From: Sphaerotilus mobilis
GTDB taxonomy: Bacteria > Pseudomonadota > Gammaproteobacteria > Burkholderiales > Burkholderiaceae_C
DNA: 64,000 nucleotides
Direction of reading: 5' to 3'
Assembly (NCBI RefSeq): GCF_004216565.1
Contig: NZ_SGWV01000007.1
Span: 930,001-994,000 of the forward strand
Below the pieces are notes generated by a model. The model worked only from the letters and a program-made list of their open reading frames with translations, did no database searches and was not told the origin of the DNA. The position numbers and the translations under genes were made by a program. How positions within the stretch are numbered: the first letter of the stretch is position 1; every line of letters begins with the position of its first letter. This document shows, in pieces, positions 1 to 10,000 of this stretch.

Positions 1-3000
1 GGCGAGGCCTGCGGCAAGGTCAGCTTCCTGTTCTTCGACATCGAAGGCTGCGTCGAGATCACGCTGTCGGGGCCGGAGAAGTCCTCGCCGATGCCCACGC
101 TGGTCGAGAAGCTGTCGCTCAAGAGCCGCTCGCCGGCCCTGCTGGCGGGCACCGGCGTGGACCGCGGCCTGGACGTCAGCCTGGGCGACGCGCTGGCACG
201 TGCCAGCCTGCCCACGCGCGAGGAACTCGCCGGCATCGTCGTGCCGATCGATGCGGTGCCGGTGGTCTCGATGACGCTGACACCGGACGTCGCGCCGGGC
301 CTCGCCATCACCGGCCTGGGCACCAGCCTGAACGCGCCGGCCGGCCTCTTGCCCGACCCGGGCGGTGGCAGCGGCCTGTCCGAACGCGGTGGCGAGAAGT
401 ACCAGTACCGCATCACGGCGGTCGCCCTCGAACGCATCGACCCGGTCAGCGGTGGCGTGCTCAGCCCGGCGGTGGACGGCAGCAGCGCCCCGGCGCTGTG
501 GTGGACGCTGCGCGACGCCACCGAGGCCAATGCCAACGCCCAGCTCGCGCTGCTGACCTGGGAGCCCACGCCGGCCACCAAGGCGATCGAAAAAACCGAG
601 CGCCTGACCGAGACCATCCGCGAGCGCTGGGGCCGCGTCTGCGAGCCCGCCGCCCCGGCGGCCGAGGTGCTGTGGACCTTCCGCTGGGAACCGTATGGCC
701 CGTCGGCCAGCGGCTGGGACCTCGAAGGCGTGGCCTGGCCCGACCCGCCCGGCACGCGCCGCAGCGGCCGGCCCGACACCGGTCTGCACGTCAGCGAACG
801 CTGGCGTTCCGGGGATGCGACGCTGGACATGCAGCGCGGCATCGTCCCGGCCCTGGTCATCGGTGGCCTGGTGGCGTGCTGGCATGGGCCGGCGGACGGC
901 GGCGGCACGACGGTGCCGGGGACCGGCGTGGGCGCCACCGTCGGCCCGACCCTGTCGACCGGTGTGCGTCAGCTGGTCCGACCGCTGATCCGCCCGCAGG
1001 AGCAGGACGCCCCGCGCCTGCTGGTGGGCGGCCTCGGCCCGGTCACGACCGAGCCGACCGCCGGAGGGGGTCAGGTGCTGGCGGCCGACGATCCGGTGGC
1101 GACCCGTTTCATGCGCCGGCCCGAGGCCCTGCCGCTGCGCATCAGCCCGGCGCTGCATGCCAAGGTGGCGGCAACGCTGGCGCTCGAGCAGGCGGCCCGG
1201 GTCGATCCGGTCACGAACCTGCTCGACCGCGCCGACGGCCTGGACGCCGCCCGCCTGATCGCGCTGGCCCGCACGCTGGGGAACGTTTCCGGCGATGCCG
1301 GACGCACCGACCCGCCAGCGCCCGCCCCGGCGCAGGACGGCAACAGCCGCGCGGCCACCACCGGATCGACCGGCGCGCGCTGCGAGGTCCGCGTGCTGCA
1401 GGCACCGATGCTGGACGACGGCCGGCCGGTGGCGATCGGCAACCCGGCGCTGGCCGAGACCATCGCCCGCCAACTGAAGCAGCGCGGCGTGACACACGGC
1501 CAGCTCGATGACGTGGTGGTGGTCCACAGCGGTGCCTTCGTGCGTGGCCATTTGCTGCTGTTCGCCGACCGCGAACGCACGACCGACCAGACGCTGATCG
1601 TGCGGCTGCTCGACGCCCAGGGCGTGGAGCTGTCGCGCGAGGTGGTCGACCCCAACGACCGCGTGCCGCCCAAGCTGTTGCCGGCGCGCTGGACCCAGGC
1701 CGACGGGCCGTGGATCGACGACATCGCCGAGCTGCTGCGCTGGGGCATGCAGCGCAAGCTGATGGCGGTGCTGCTCAACCTCGGCAAGGACAACCGCAGC
1801 GAGCGCGCCGACCGCATCGAGATCGGCACCCTGCGGCGCGAGGGCCAGAACCCGCCTCAAGACCTGCCCAAGAACCTGGAACCGGCCTACTTCGTCGGCG
1901 CGTTCTCGGCCTTGCGCGGTGGCGAGGTCGGCCGGCAGGACTGGGACGACCGCCAGATCACGCACGACCAGGCGGTCATCACCCAGGCGGTTGGCCCGGC
2001 CAGCAGCGACTGCGCCCTGCTGTTCGCCGACGCGACCTACCGGCTGCGGGTGGTCTGGGAAGGCGTGCGCCCGAGCGATGCCAAGACGGCGGCGGCCACG
2101 CAGGACTTCTGGTTCCGCACCGACCGCATCGGCCGGGCCGACGGCGATCCGCTCAAGCCCGTGTTCGAGCAGACCGAGCCGCTGCCGGTGCGGCTCGATC
2201 CGTGGATGCTGGTGACGCTGCCGGCCGACCAGGAGGCGCAGGCCTTCTACGAGGAAGCGCCACGGCTGGTCTTCAACACCCACGACGTCGACCGCCTGTT
2301 CGCGGCCTACGGCCATGAGCTGCGGGTGCGCTTCCAGGCCGCCAGCTCGCGCCACCCGGTCGCGCGGCCGGGTGTGCCGCATCCGCTGCCGATCACCGCG
2401 CCCTTCCTGGCGCCGGTCAAGGCCACCATCCTGTCGCCCTGGGAAGAGGCCGCCACCGAGGTGCTGGCCAGCGATGCGCCGTGCGTGCCGGTCGACGAGG
2501 ACCGCATCCGCCACAGCGTCATCGACATCCCGATCCCGCTGGAGCCCTACACCGACTACATCCTCGATGTCGAACTGCTGCCGACCGGCGCGGCGGCCGA
2601 TGCGCGCGGGCCGAGCATCTACCGCCGCCACTTCTCGACCGGCGGCTACGCCACCCGCGCCGGCCTGGCCGGCTCGATCCAGGGCGTGCAGCCCACCGCG
2701 CGCGCTTGCGCGGTGGGGGCCTTCGCCGGACTGCCGGCGCTGTTTGCCGGCCGGGTGCCCGAAGGTGCCGAGATCGACGAGCAACTGCGCGCCAAGGGCA
2801 TCGAGCCGCTGGGCCTGCCGACGCAGCCGCGCATCGTCGTGTTCTGGTCGCAGGCCGGCAGCAGCCCGCCGCAGCCCGAGGCGGTGCTGATCGACGCCAC
2901 CGAGCCGCTCTGGCGCACACGCCCCTACCCGGCCAAGGTGACCGACAGCAGCGGCCCGGTCGACGCAAGCCGCTGGGTCCTGCAGGACACCGAATGGCTG

Positions 3001-3228
3001 CAGCTGCAAGACGCCAGCGCGGCCGGCGTGCTGGCGGTCGACGGCATCGTCAAGGCACCGGGCCTGCAGCGCGCGCTGGTCGTGCTGGCACCGCACGGTC
3101 GCGGCCGGCAGTTGCGGCTGGACCTGGTGGCGATCGGCTTCCCAGGCCTGCCCTTCCTGGGCGCGGCCGAACAGCGCACCACCGTGCTCGACCTGCGGCT
3201 GGCCCGCGCCCCGTGGGAGGAGGACTGA
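1..3228 (+). CDS. Giant uncharacterised beta-rich protein, C-terminal 1075 residues (5' end outside window)
   Basis: The reading frame is open from base 1, so the start lies upstream and only the C-terminal part is visible; the ATG at 91 is internal. I do not recognise the family. The first visible residues form an alternating hydrophobic strand (KVSFLFFDIEGCVEITLSG) that looks like the end of a beta-rich domain. Near visible residues 680-715 and 847-885 there are Ig-like strand patterns in which a 'Y.L.V' strand is followed by an aromatic 'F.T' strand (DFWFRTD, RRHFSTGG). The rest is rich in Pro, Ala, Gly and Trp, with no transmembrane segment. It ends 4 bases before the next large gene, behind a GGAGG at 3217-3221, so the genes are probably co-transcribed. 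A DUF6603-type or injection-machine-associated protein is a guess only. Confidence 0.75.
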   Translation, partial: GEACGKVSFLFFDIEGCVEITLSGPEKSSPMPTLVEKLSLKSRSPALLAGTGVDRGLDVSLGDALARASLPTREELAGIVVPIDAVPVVSMTLTPDVAPGLAITGLGTSLNAPAGLLPDPGGGSGLSERGGEKYQYRITAVALERIDPVSGGVLSPAVDGSSAPALWWTLRDATEANANAQLALLTWEPTPATKAIEKTERLTETIRERWGRVCEPAAPAAEVLWTFRWEPYGPSASGWDLEGVAWPDPPGTRRSGRPDTGLHVSERWRSGDATLDMQRGIVPALVIGGLVACWHGPADGGGTTVPGTGVGATVGPTLSTGVRQLVRPLIRPQEQDAPRLLVGGLGPVTTEPTAGGGQVLAADDPVATRFMRRPEALPLRISPALHAKVAATLALEQAARVDPVTNLLDRADGLDAARLIALARTLGNVSGDAGRTDPPAPAPAQDGNSRAATTGSTGARCEVRVLQAPMLDDGRPVAIGNPALAETIARQLKQRGVTHGQLDDVVVVHSGAFVRGHLLLFADRERTTDQTLIVRLLDAQGVELSREVVDPNDRVPPKLLPARWTQADGPWIDDIAELLRWGMQRKLMAVLLNLGKDNRSERADRIEIGTLRREGQNPPQDLPKNLEPAYFVGAFSALRGGEVGRQDWDDRQITHDQAVITQAVGPASSDCALLFADATYRLRVVWEGVRPSDAKTAAATQDFWFRTDRIGRADGDPLKPVFEQTEPLPVRLDPWMLVTLPADQEAQAFYEEAPRLVFNTHDVDRLFAAYGHELRVRFQAASSRHPVARPGVPHPLPITAPFLAPVKATILSPWEEAATEVLASDAPCVPVDEDRIRHSVIDIPIPLEPYTDYILDVELLPTGAAADARGPSIYRRHFSTGGYATRAGLAGSIQGVQPTARACAVGAFAGLPALFAGRVPEGAEIDEQLRAKGIEPLGLPTQPRIVVFWSQAGSSPPQPEAVLIDATEPLWRTRPYPAKVTDSSGPVDASRWVLQDTEWLQLQDASAAGVLAVDGIVKAPGLQRALVVLAPHGRGRQLRLDLVAIGFPGLPFLGAAEQRTTVLDLRLARAPWEED

Positions 3229-3232
3229 CACC

Positions 3233-6200
3233 ATGGCCCACCGCATCGTCGACCCCACCCGGCTGCTGCTGACCGGCGGCCTGATCGACTGGACCGCCGT
3301 GTTCCGCCGTCAGGCCGCCAACAAGCTCAAGGCCCGCAGCCCGAAAGACATCGCCGCCGAGCGCCAGCTCAAGGGCACCCGGCTGGTCCAGCTGCGCTGG
3401 CTGACGGCCGAAGGCGTGGGCCTGCCCACCGAGCCCTTCCAGGTCTGGCGTCGGCCGTCCTTGCCCTTCGAGGGCGAGAAGCCCTTCGACCCGCCGTCGA
3501 CCACCTTTTTCGGCATGACGCTGCGGGTGTTCGATGCGCCGCGCCTGACGGTGCGCTTCCAGATGAGCACCACCAACCCGGCCGGCGGCAGCGTGATCGC
3601 CTTCTCGGGCGCGCCGCTGGGCTCGGGCATCGTCGGCTCGCAGGTGCTGAACGCGGCGGGTTCGGCGACCGCGCGCCTGGCCGCGCCGCAGATCAGCTGT
3701 CTGCTGTGCAGCCCCGGCGTGACGGTCAGCGGCCTGGCGGGTGTCGCCGACGGCATCCAGGACGACGGCCACTGGCAGCTCGTCGAGGTGGTGGGCCTGC
3801 CCGTGGACAAGCGCTTTTCCGGCGTCTTCGACCTGGCCGCGCCGCAAGGCCTGGCCGGCGCGCTGGGCGACCCGATGGCCGCCGCGCTGGACCGCTTCCG
3901 GCGCGGCGCGCCCTTCTATGGCTGGTGGCCACAGGTCACGCCCACGCTGGCCGCGCCGCCGTGGCAGCTGGCCGATCCGGTGGCGATGCTCAAGCTGATC
4001 CGCGCCGAGATGCTCGAACCCATCCGCGACATGGTGACCACCCTGTTGCCGCCCCAGCACCGCACGCATGAGCTGGTGCGAAGCCTCGCCTCGGCCAGCG
4101 GTGGGCCGTCCGCCACGGCCCGCTTCAAGCCGCTGAGCACGCTGCTGTTCGGCGCCGGCACCGACCCGCTGGCCTCGCTGATGACCGGCTATGGCACGGC
4201 GCTGGAGGACATCGACCTGCCGCCGATCAGCTTCTCGGACCGGCAGTTCTTCGGCGACGCCAGCCGCAGCGACTGGGACTACATGGTCACCGCACGCTGG
4301 TCACGCGGGCTGGACCATGCGTCCGAACCCCTGGAGCTGGCCGCCCTGCTGATGGCGCCGAAGTTCGCCGTGCCACCGCCGACGCCGGCCAATGTCGCCG
4401 CGCAGCTCGACGGCCTGCGCACGCCGGCAAGCATCGACGCCGACTACCACGGCGTCGTGCGGGTCAACTGGGACCGGCCGTCCGGCCTGCTGCCGCTGCG
4501 CGTGGGCAGCTACGCCTTCGTGCGCGCGGGCATCGCACCCGCTGCGCCGCTGGTCGCGCTGATGGACAAGCGCCCAAACGACGTCGCGCTGCAGCCGATC
4601 GGGGCCTCCGGCGCGCCGGATTCGTCGCCCGAGCCAAGCCGCTGGGCGGCGCTGGACGAGCGCTGCGCGGTCGCCACCGCGCCCGATCCGAACCGTGTGC
4701 TCTACGGTCTGGCCCACCAGGATCTGCTGGGGCTGTGGAGTGACTGGTCGACCGCCGGCCTGACGCTGGCCGAACCGCCGGTGCGGCTCTTGTCCATCCT
4801 GTCGGCCCGGCTGGAGGTGACGCCCAGCGCCAGCGGCCCCTGCCCGGCCACGCTGGAGATCGAGGTCAGCTGGGACTGGTCCTCGCGCAGCCCGGAGCGG
4901 CTGGAGCTGGTCGGCCGGCTCTATGCCCAGACCCGCCTGGGCGATGCGCCGGCCGACACCAGCGTGCCGGCCGGCCTGGCGATGGCGGCCGGCGGCGGCG
5001 TCGGGCCCGTGTTGCGTGTGCAGTTCGGCGGTGGCGCGTCCGGCGCACCGGCGCTGGTGGGCGCCGTGCCGCCGGGGGCCACGGTGGCGCTCGAATACGT
5101 CGCCTTCGATGGCCGCACGCTGGTGGCCGCCCCGCCGGCCAGCGCCGGGCCGCGGCGTTATCGCCTCAGCGTGTCGGGCCTGCGGCTGGACTTCGACGCC
5201 GCGCCGCGCATCGGCCTGGCGCTGTGGGGCCGGGGCGTCGAACACCGCTGGCCGCAGCGGGTCGGCGACTGGAGCGCCCAACCGGCGGTGGCGTCCACGG
5301 CCGACCCGCGACCGCCGGTCATCGCCGTCGCGCACGAGGACGTGCTGCTCGCCAGCCTGGCCGACGCCAGCGGCCTGCACCACGCCCGCCTGAGCTGGCC
5401 GGCGGCAGCGGGCGCAGCCGGCTACTTCGTCTACACCTGCACCGAGGAAAAGCTGCGCGCGGACCGAGGTCTGGCATCACCGGCCAAGTCGCTGACGTTG
5501 TCCGAGCGGCTGACCGCCTTGCGCAACGCCTTTGCGGCCGACCCGGACCGGCGCTCCTTCACGCGGGTCAACAGCACGCCGATCACCGGCCTGTCGACCC
5601 AGGTGTCGCTGCCGCGTGGCAGCAAGGAGATCCACCTCTACCTCGTGATCGGCAGCAGCGCGGGCAACGTCGAATCGGCCTGGCCGACGCTGGCCGACCC
5701 GCTGCTGCGCCAGCGGCCGATCGCCTATGCCGCGCCGCAGGTGGTGGTGCCGATGCCGCCGGACCTGGAGGTCTCGCGCGGCCGCGACGACAGCACCGAC
5801 CCGCCCACCTTCCATGCCGCCGTGACGGTGCGCGGCAAGCCCGGTCCACGCGTGACCCGCATCGACCTGCACCGGGTGCGGGTGGCCACCGCCACGCTGG
5901 AGCTGGACATGATGGGTCCGCCAGCGGTGACGCTGACCGGCTCGGCCGGCGCATGGGTGGCCACGCCGCAGCTGTCGACCGAACCCGGCATGGACCAGCC
6001 GTTGGCCCGCATCAGCGGCCGCGACGCGGTCGAGGGCTCGTGGAAAAAGGTCTGGTACCGGGCCGTGGCCTGGAGTGCCGACGACCCGCCGCGCGGCCTG
6101 CTCGGCGGCCGATCCGGCCCCAGCGCGCTGCGCGAAGTCGTGGTGCCGCCGGCCGGCCCGCCCGACCTGTCGACCCTGTCCGGCGGCTGGCCCGGCGGTG

Positions 6201-7030
6201 CCGACCTGCTGGCCCTGCAGGTCGATGCCACCACGCTGGCCCCGGTGGCCGAGACGCCACTGGGCCCGCACCGCATGCGTGTCGAACTGCTGGCCGAGGC
6301 GGCTGATGGCAGCAGCCGGGTGCTGTTCCGCCACCCGGTCGAGCCCGGCCCGGATGGCCGGGCCGACCGGCTCGATCACGTCCCCGACGTGGCGCCGCCG
6401 CCCGGCACGCCGGGTGTCTGGCAGGCACCGGCCGGCGCGCCGAAGACCACCCGGCTGCGGCTGCAATGCCAGCGTCCGGACGCCGACAGCGCCTTGCGCG
6501 TGCGCTTCCTGCTGGTCGACCCGCTCGGCCGCGCCCGCGAACGCGAGCTGCTGATCGCCGCCGGCCTGCCACTGCCGGCGCCGGACATCCTGGCCTTCTC
6601 GATCCGGCACCGGCCCGCGCTGGGCATCCTGGCGCAGTTCCTGACCTCGGCGCTGTTCGAGCCGACCAGCGCCGGACCCTTCGTGCTGACGATCCGCTGG
6701 GTGCCGTCGCTGTCGCCGCTGTCCACGTTGCTGCCGCTGTTGCCAGCGTTCCCGCCACCCTTCCCGACCCCTCGGCCGACGCCGTTCCGGCCGATCCGCA
6801 CCGGGCCCGTCGCACACCTCAGCATCGCCTTGCCGGACCTGCGCCGGCTCGCGCCGGGCGAGGATCTGATGCTCGATCCGGCCGCCATCCCGGTGCGCCG
6901 CCTGGCCGACGCAGGCGATGCCGAAGGTGCCATCGGCCTGGCGCTGCGGGGTCGCCACGGCGGCCGGCTGTCGCTGACGCTGCGCGGGCCGGACGGCCGC
7001 GTCGCCACCTTGTCGCGCACTCTGCGTTGA
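3233..7030 (+). CDS. Giant uncharacterised protein with fibronectin/Ig-like segments (1265 aa)
   Basis: This is the second gene of the giant-protein cluster. Its ATG is preceded by GGAGG at 3217-3221 and lies 4 bases after the upstream stop. No catalytic motif, signal peptide or transmembrane segment is visible. Around residues 495-510 the sequence LWSDWST sits at the end of a fibronectin-type-III-like segment, and around residues 715-825 a second such segment contains 'RLSWPAAAGAAGYFVY' and later 'LPRGSKEIHLYLVIG'. A proline-rich stretch lies near residues 1176-1197. The protein is probably a multidomain scaffold or binding protein acting with its neighbours, which is inference from size, packing and domain style. 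It could belong to a contractile-injection or surface complex, but nothing in this window proves that. Confidence 0.75.
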   Translation: MAHRIVDPTRLLLTGGLIDWTAVFRRQAANKLKARSPKDIAAERQLKGTRLVQLRWLTAEGVGLPTEPFQVWRRPSLPFEGEKPFDPPSTTFFGMTLRVFDAPRLTVRFQMSTTNPAGGSVIAFSGAPLGSGIVGSQVLNAAGSATARLAAPQISCLLCSPGVTVSGLAGVADGIQDDGHWQLVEVVGLPVDKRFSGVFDLAAPQGLAGALGDPMAAALDRFRRGAPFYGWWPQVTPTLAAPPWQLADPVAMLKLIRAEMLEPIRDMVTTLLPPQHRTHELVRSLASASGGPSATARFKPLSTLLFGAGTDPLASLMTGYGTALEDIDLPPISFSDRQFFGDASRSDWDYMVTARWSRGLDHASEPLELAALLMAPKFAVPPPTPANVAAQLDGLRTPASIDADYHGVVRVNWDRPSGLLPLRVGSYAFVRAGIAPAAPLVALMDKRPNDVALQPIGASGAPDSSPEPSRWAALDERCAVATAPDPNRVLYGLAHQDLLGLWSDWSTAGLTLAEPPVRLLSILSARLEVTPSASGPCPATLEIEVSWDWSSRSPERLELVGRLYAQTRLGDAPADTSVPAGLAMAAGGGVGPVLRVQFGGGASGAPALVGAVPPGATVALEYVAFDGRTLVAAPPASAGPRRYRLSVSGLRLDFDAAPRIGLALWGRGVEHRWPQRVGDWSAQPAVASTADPRPPVIAVAHEDVLLASLADASGLHHARLSWPAAAGAAGYFVYTCTEEKLRADRGLASPAKSLTLSERLTALRNAFAADPDRRSFTRVNSTPITGLSTQVSLPRGSKEIHLYLVIGSSAGNVESAWPTLADPLLRQRPIAYAAPQVVVPMPPDLEVSRGRDDSTDPPTFHAAVTVRGKPGPRVTRIDLHRVRVATATLELDMMGPPAVTLTGSAGAWVATPQLSTEPGMDQPLARISGRDAVEGSWKKVWYRAVAWSADDPPRGLLGGRSGPSALREVVVPPAGPPDLSTLSGGWPGGADLLALQVDATTLAPVAETPLGPHRMRVELLAEAADGSSRVLFRHPVEPGPDGRADRLDHVPDVAPPPGTPGVWQAPAGAPKTTRLRLQCQRPDADSALRVRFLLVDPLGRARERELLIAAGLPLPAPDILAFSIRHRPALGILAQFLTSALFEPTSAGPFVLTIRWVPSLSPLSTLLPLLPAFPPPFPTPRPTPFRPIRTGPVAHLSIALPDLRRLAPGEDLMLDPAAIPVRRLADAGDAEGAIGLALRGRHGGRLSLTLRGPDGRVATLSRTLR

Positions 7031-7046
7031 GTTGCCGGAGACCGCC

Positions 7047-10000
7047 ATGCCCGACCTGATGTCCCCCCAGACCGTGCTGACCCCGGGCGATGCCGCCAGC
7101 CAGTTGCAGTCGCGCGGCCTGGACGCGCTGGGCCTGGTCGCACCGGCGCTGGCAACCGGCTGGGCCACCAGCACGCCGGCCGGCGCCGACCTGGACGCCG
7201 ACGCGCTGCGCCTGACCCTGAACGGCCCGCGCGCGCCCTTCAACGCGCTCGGCCGCACGCTGGCCGCTGCCCCGCTCTATGCCGACGCCAGCGGCGCGCC
7301 ACTGGCCGGCCCGGTGCGCGAACTGCGTCTGCATCCGGAATCGGCCAGGCGGCTGGCCCGGCTGGTCGAGCAACGGTTGGGCGCACCGCTGATCCGGCCA
7401 GTGCCCGTGGCCATGCTGGTGCATGGCGTGCCAGCCCCGCCGGCCGCGCCACAACCGGTCGACCTGTTCGAGGCCGGTGCGCCGCTGGGCCTGCCGGGTT
7501 CGCTGGCGATCAGCTTCCACGATGCCCGCGGCCTGCCGATCTGCCCGCTGGCGGTGGCGGCCCTGTTTGCCGACCTGCTGAGCGCCTTCCCGGCGCTGGG
7601 CCACGGCGACGCCACGATGCCGGCGCGCGGCGCGTCAGGCGGGATCGACGGCATCGTCGCGTCGTCACCGGCCGCGGTGCGCCTGCATGTGGTCGACCCG
7701 CACGGCCGCGTCTTCGTGCCGACCCGGCCGGAGGCGCGCCTGAAGGTCGTGGCCAGCACCGGCGTCGAGGTCCAGCCGGTGCCGGACGGCGGCCTGCTCA
7801 CGCTGGCCACCGGCCTGAGCCTGGGTCGGGCGACGGCGGACGCGGCGGCCGACACCGCCGCCGCCCACCCGCTGCACTGGGGCTGGGGCCACCACAGCAC
7901 GCTGGCGCGCACGGCCTTGAGCCCACCCGCCTTGCCGGCCGGCGTCAACCTGCCGCGCCAGTTCCTGCGCGTGGTCGCCGTCGACCTGGCCTGGCACCTG
8001 CGTGGCAACCGGGGCGACAGCGTCATCGCCAACGTGCCTGGCGACGACGGCGCGGTGCCCGACTTCGCGCTGCCGGTGGTGCGCAACGCGGTGCCGAACT
8101 TCGACTACCTGAGCGACGGCATGGACGTGCTGGGCGCCTTCGCACAGGCCGCCACCGCCTTCCCGCCGGCTGGTGTTGATGTGTTGGCGCTGTTGTGTTC
8201 GCCGGCCATCGACCCGGCCCTGGCCTTGCCGCCCGGACCGGGCGCGGCGGGCAGTTGGCCGGCCTTCCCCGCGCCCAACCCGGGTGCTGGCCTACCAGCC
8301 TCGGCCGATGCCACCACCGGCTTGGCAGCGGCCTTCCGAGCGCCGGGCGACGCCCCCGACGCCCGGCTGGACGTGGTCGTCGACATCGCCGCCGACGCGG
8401 TGCCGGCCGGCACGCACCTGCGCGTCTACCCGCGCCGCTTCGTGCAGATCGACGCGATCGACGGCGAGCAGCCGTCCTTCATCCGGGCCGACGGCGGCGC
8501 GGCCATCGCCCAGGCTGGCCAGCCCAGCCGCATGCTGCTGCGCAACCCCTACACGCTGGCCAGCGCCGCGCCACTGCCGTCGCCCGCGCTGCTGCTGGTC
8601 GACGTGGTGGCGGTGGGCCGCGACGGCCAGCGCCGGCTGCATTCGGGCATCGAGCTGACGGTGTCGGCCACGACCACCTCGTTCACGCCCGACCCGGCCG
8701 CCTTTGGCGGCGAGGCGCTGTTGCAGCGGCCGGCGGTTGCCGCGCTGTTGGCGGCCTTCGGCAGCACGGCCGTCGCACCGGCCTCGCTGTTTGGCATCGC
8801 GCCGCCGACGCCGCCAATCGGTGGCGCGCCGGGCAACTTCCTGGACCTGATCCGGCGCCTGGCCAACGAGACCAGCGCGCCGCGCATCGGCCCGCACCTG
8901 CCGACCCAGGGCCGTTTCGACACCGTGCTGGCGCTCGGCGCGGCACCGGCGGCCGGCCAGCCCCTGGCCTGGCAGGCGGTGCTGACCGGTGCGCGCTGGA
9001 CCGAGGAAAGCCGCAGCGCCCGGCCCGAACGGGCCGACCCCGGCAACCCGCCCGGTCCGGATCTGCATGCGGCCGGCGTGCGGGTCGACGGCCAGCTGGC
9101 GCAGGACCTCGCCCTGCATGCGCTCAAGCGCGCCCAGCCGGTCATCCCGCTGGGCGCGACGACGCCGGGCTGGCTGGTCGCGATGGGTGGCGCCACCTGG
9201 AACGACGCACCGGCCGACGCCAGCGGCACGGTCTCGGCGGTGATGCTGGAGACCATCGCCGCCTTCTGCGACAGCCCGGAGCTGGGCCTGTCGGCCATTC
9301 CGATCCCGCAGCCGGCCGACTCGATCCAGGGCGCGGTCAACGCGCTCGCCGGCCTGCTGGGCGTGAGCGCCCCCACGCTCAACCTGGCCAACGAGGCCCG
9401 CCTGAAGCGCGCCTTGCAGCGCGAGATGGTCACCGCCCGGCGTGGCCAGCGCGATGCGCTGTGGTCGCTGCTGCGCGCGGTCGAACAGGCGCGCGAGTTC
9501 GTCTACCTCGAAGGCCCGGCCTTCGCCCGCACCGCCCGCCCGAGCGGCACGCCGCTGGCCCATGAGGTCGATCTGGTCGAGCGGCTGCGTGCTCGCCTGG
9601 CCGCCAATCCGCGCCTGAAGGTGATGGTCTGCGTGCCGCGCTGGCCGGATGTCGACCCGGCCTTGGCGCCGTGGGTGCGCACCGCGCTGGCCCACCGCAA
9701 GTCCGCCATCGAGACGCTGACCTCGCAGGACCGCCAGCGGGTCGCCGCCTTCCACCCGATCGGCTTCCCGGGCCGGCCGGCCGTGCTGCGTTCGACCGTG
9801 GTCATCGTCGACGACGTCTACGCCCTGGTCGGCACCAGCCACTGGCGTCGCCGTGGCCTGACCTTCGACGGCGGCTGCGACATCGCCAGCATCGACCGGC
9901 AACTGGACGCGCGCGGCCGCTCGACCGGCATCGTGCGCTTCCGCCAGGAGCTGATGGCCGCCAAGCTGGGCATCGCGCTGCCGGCCGGTCCGGCCGACAG

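Noticed and set aside
5477-7258. Long antisense open frame (593 codons) opposite the second giant gene, and similar long frames at 8292-10250, 4301-5383 and 3050-4069 on the minus strand
   Set aside because: In high-GC DNA the strand opposite a real gene is often open. These translate to Arg/Gln/Ala/Gly-rich low-complexity protein and lack ribosome-binding sites.
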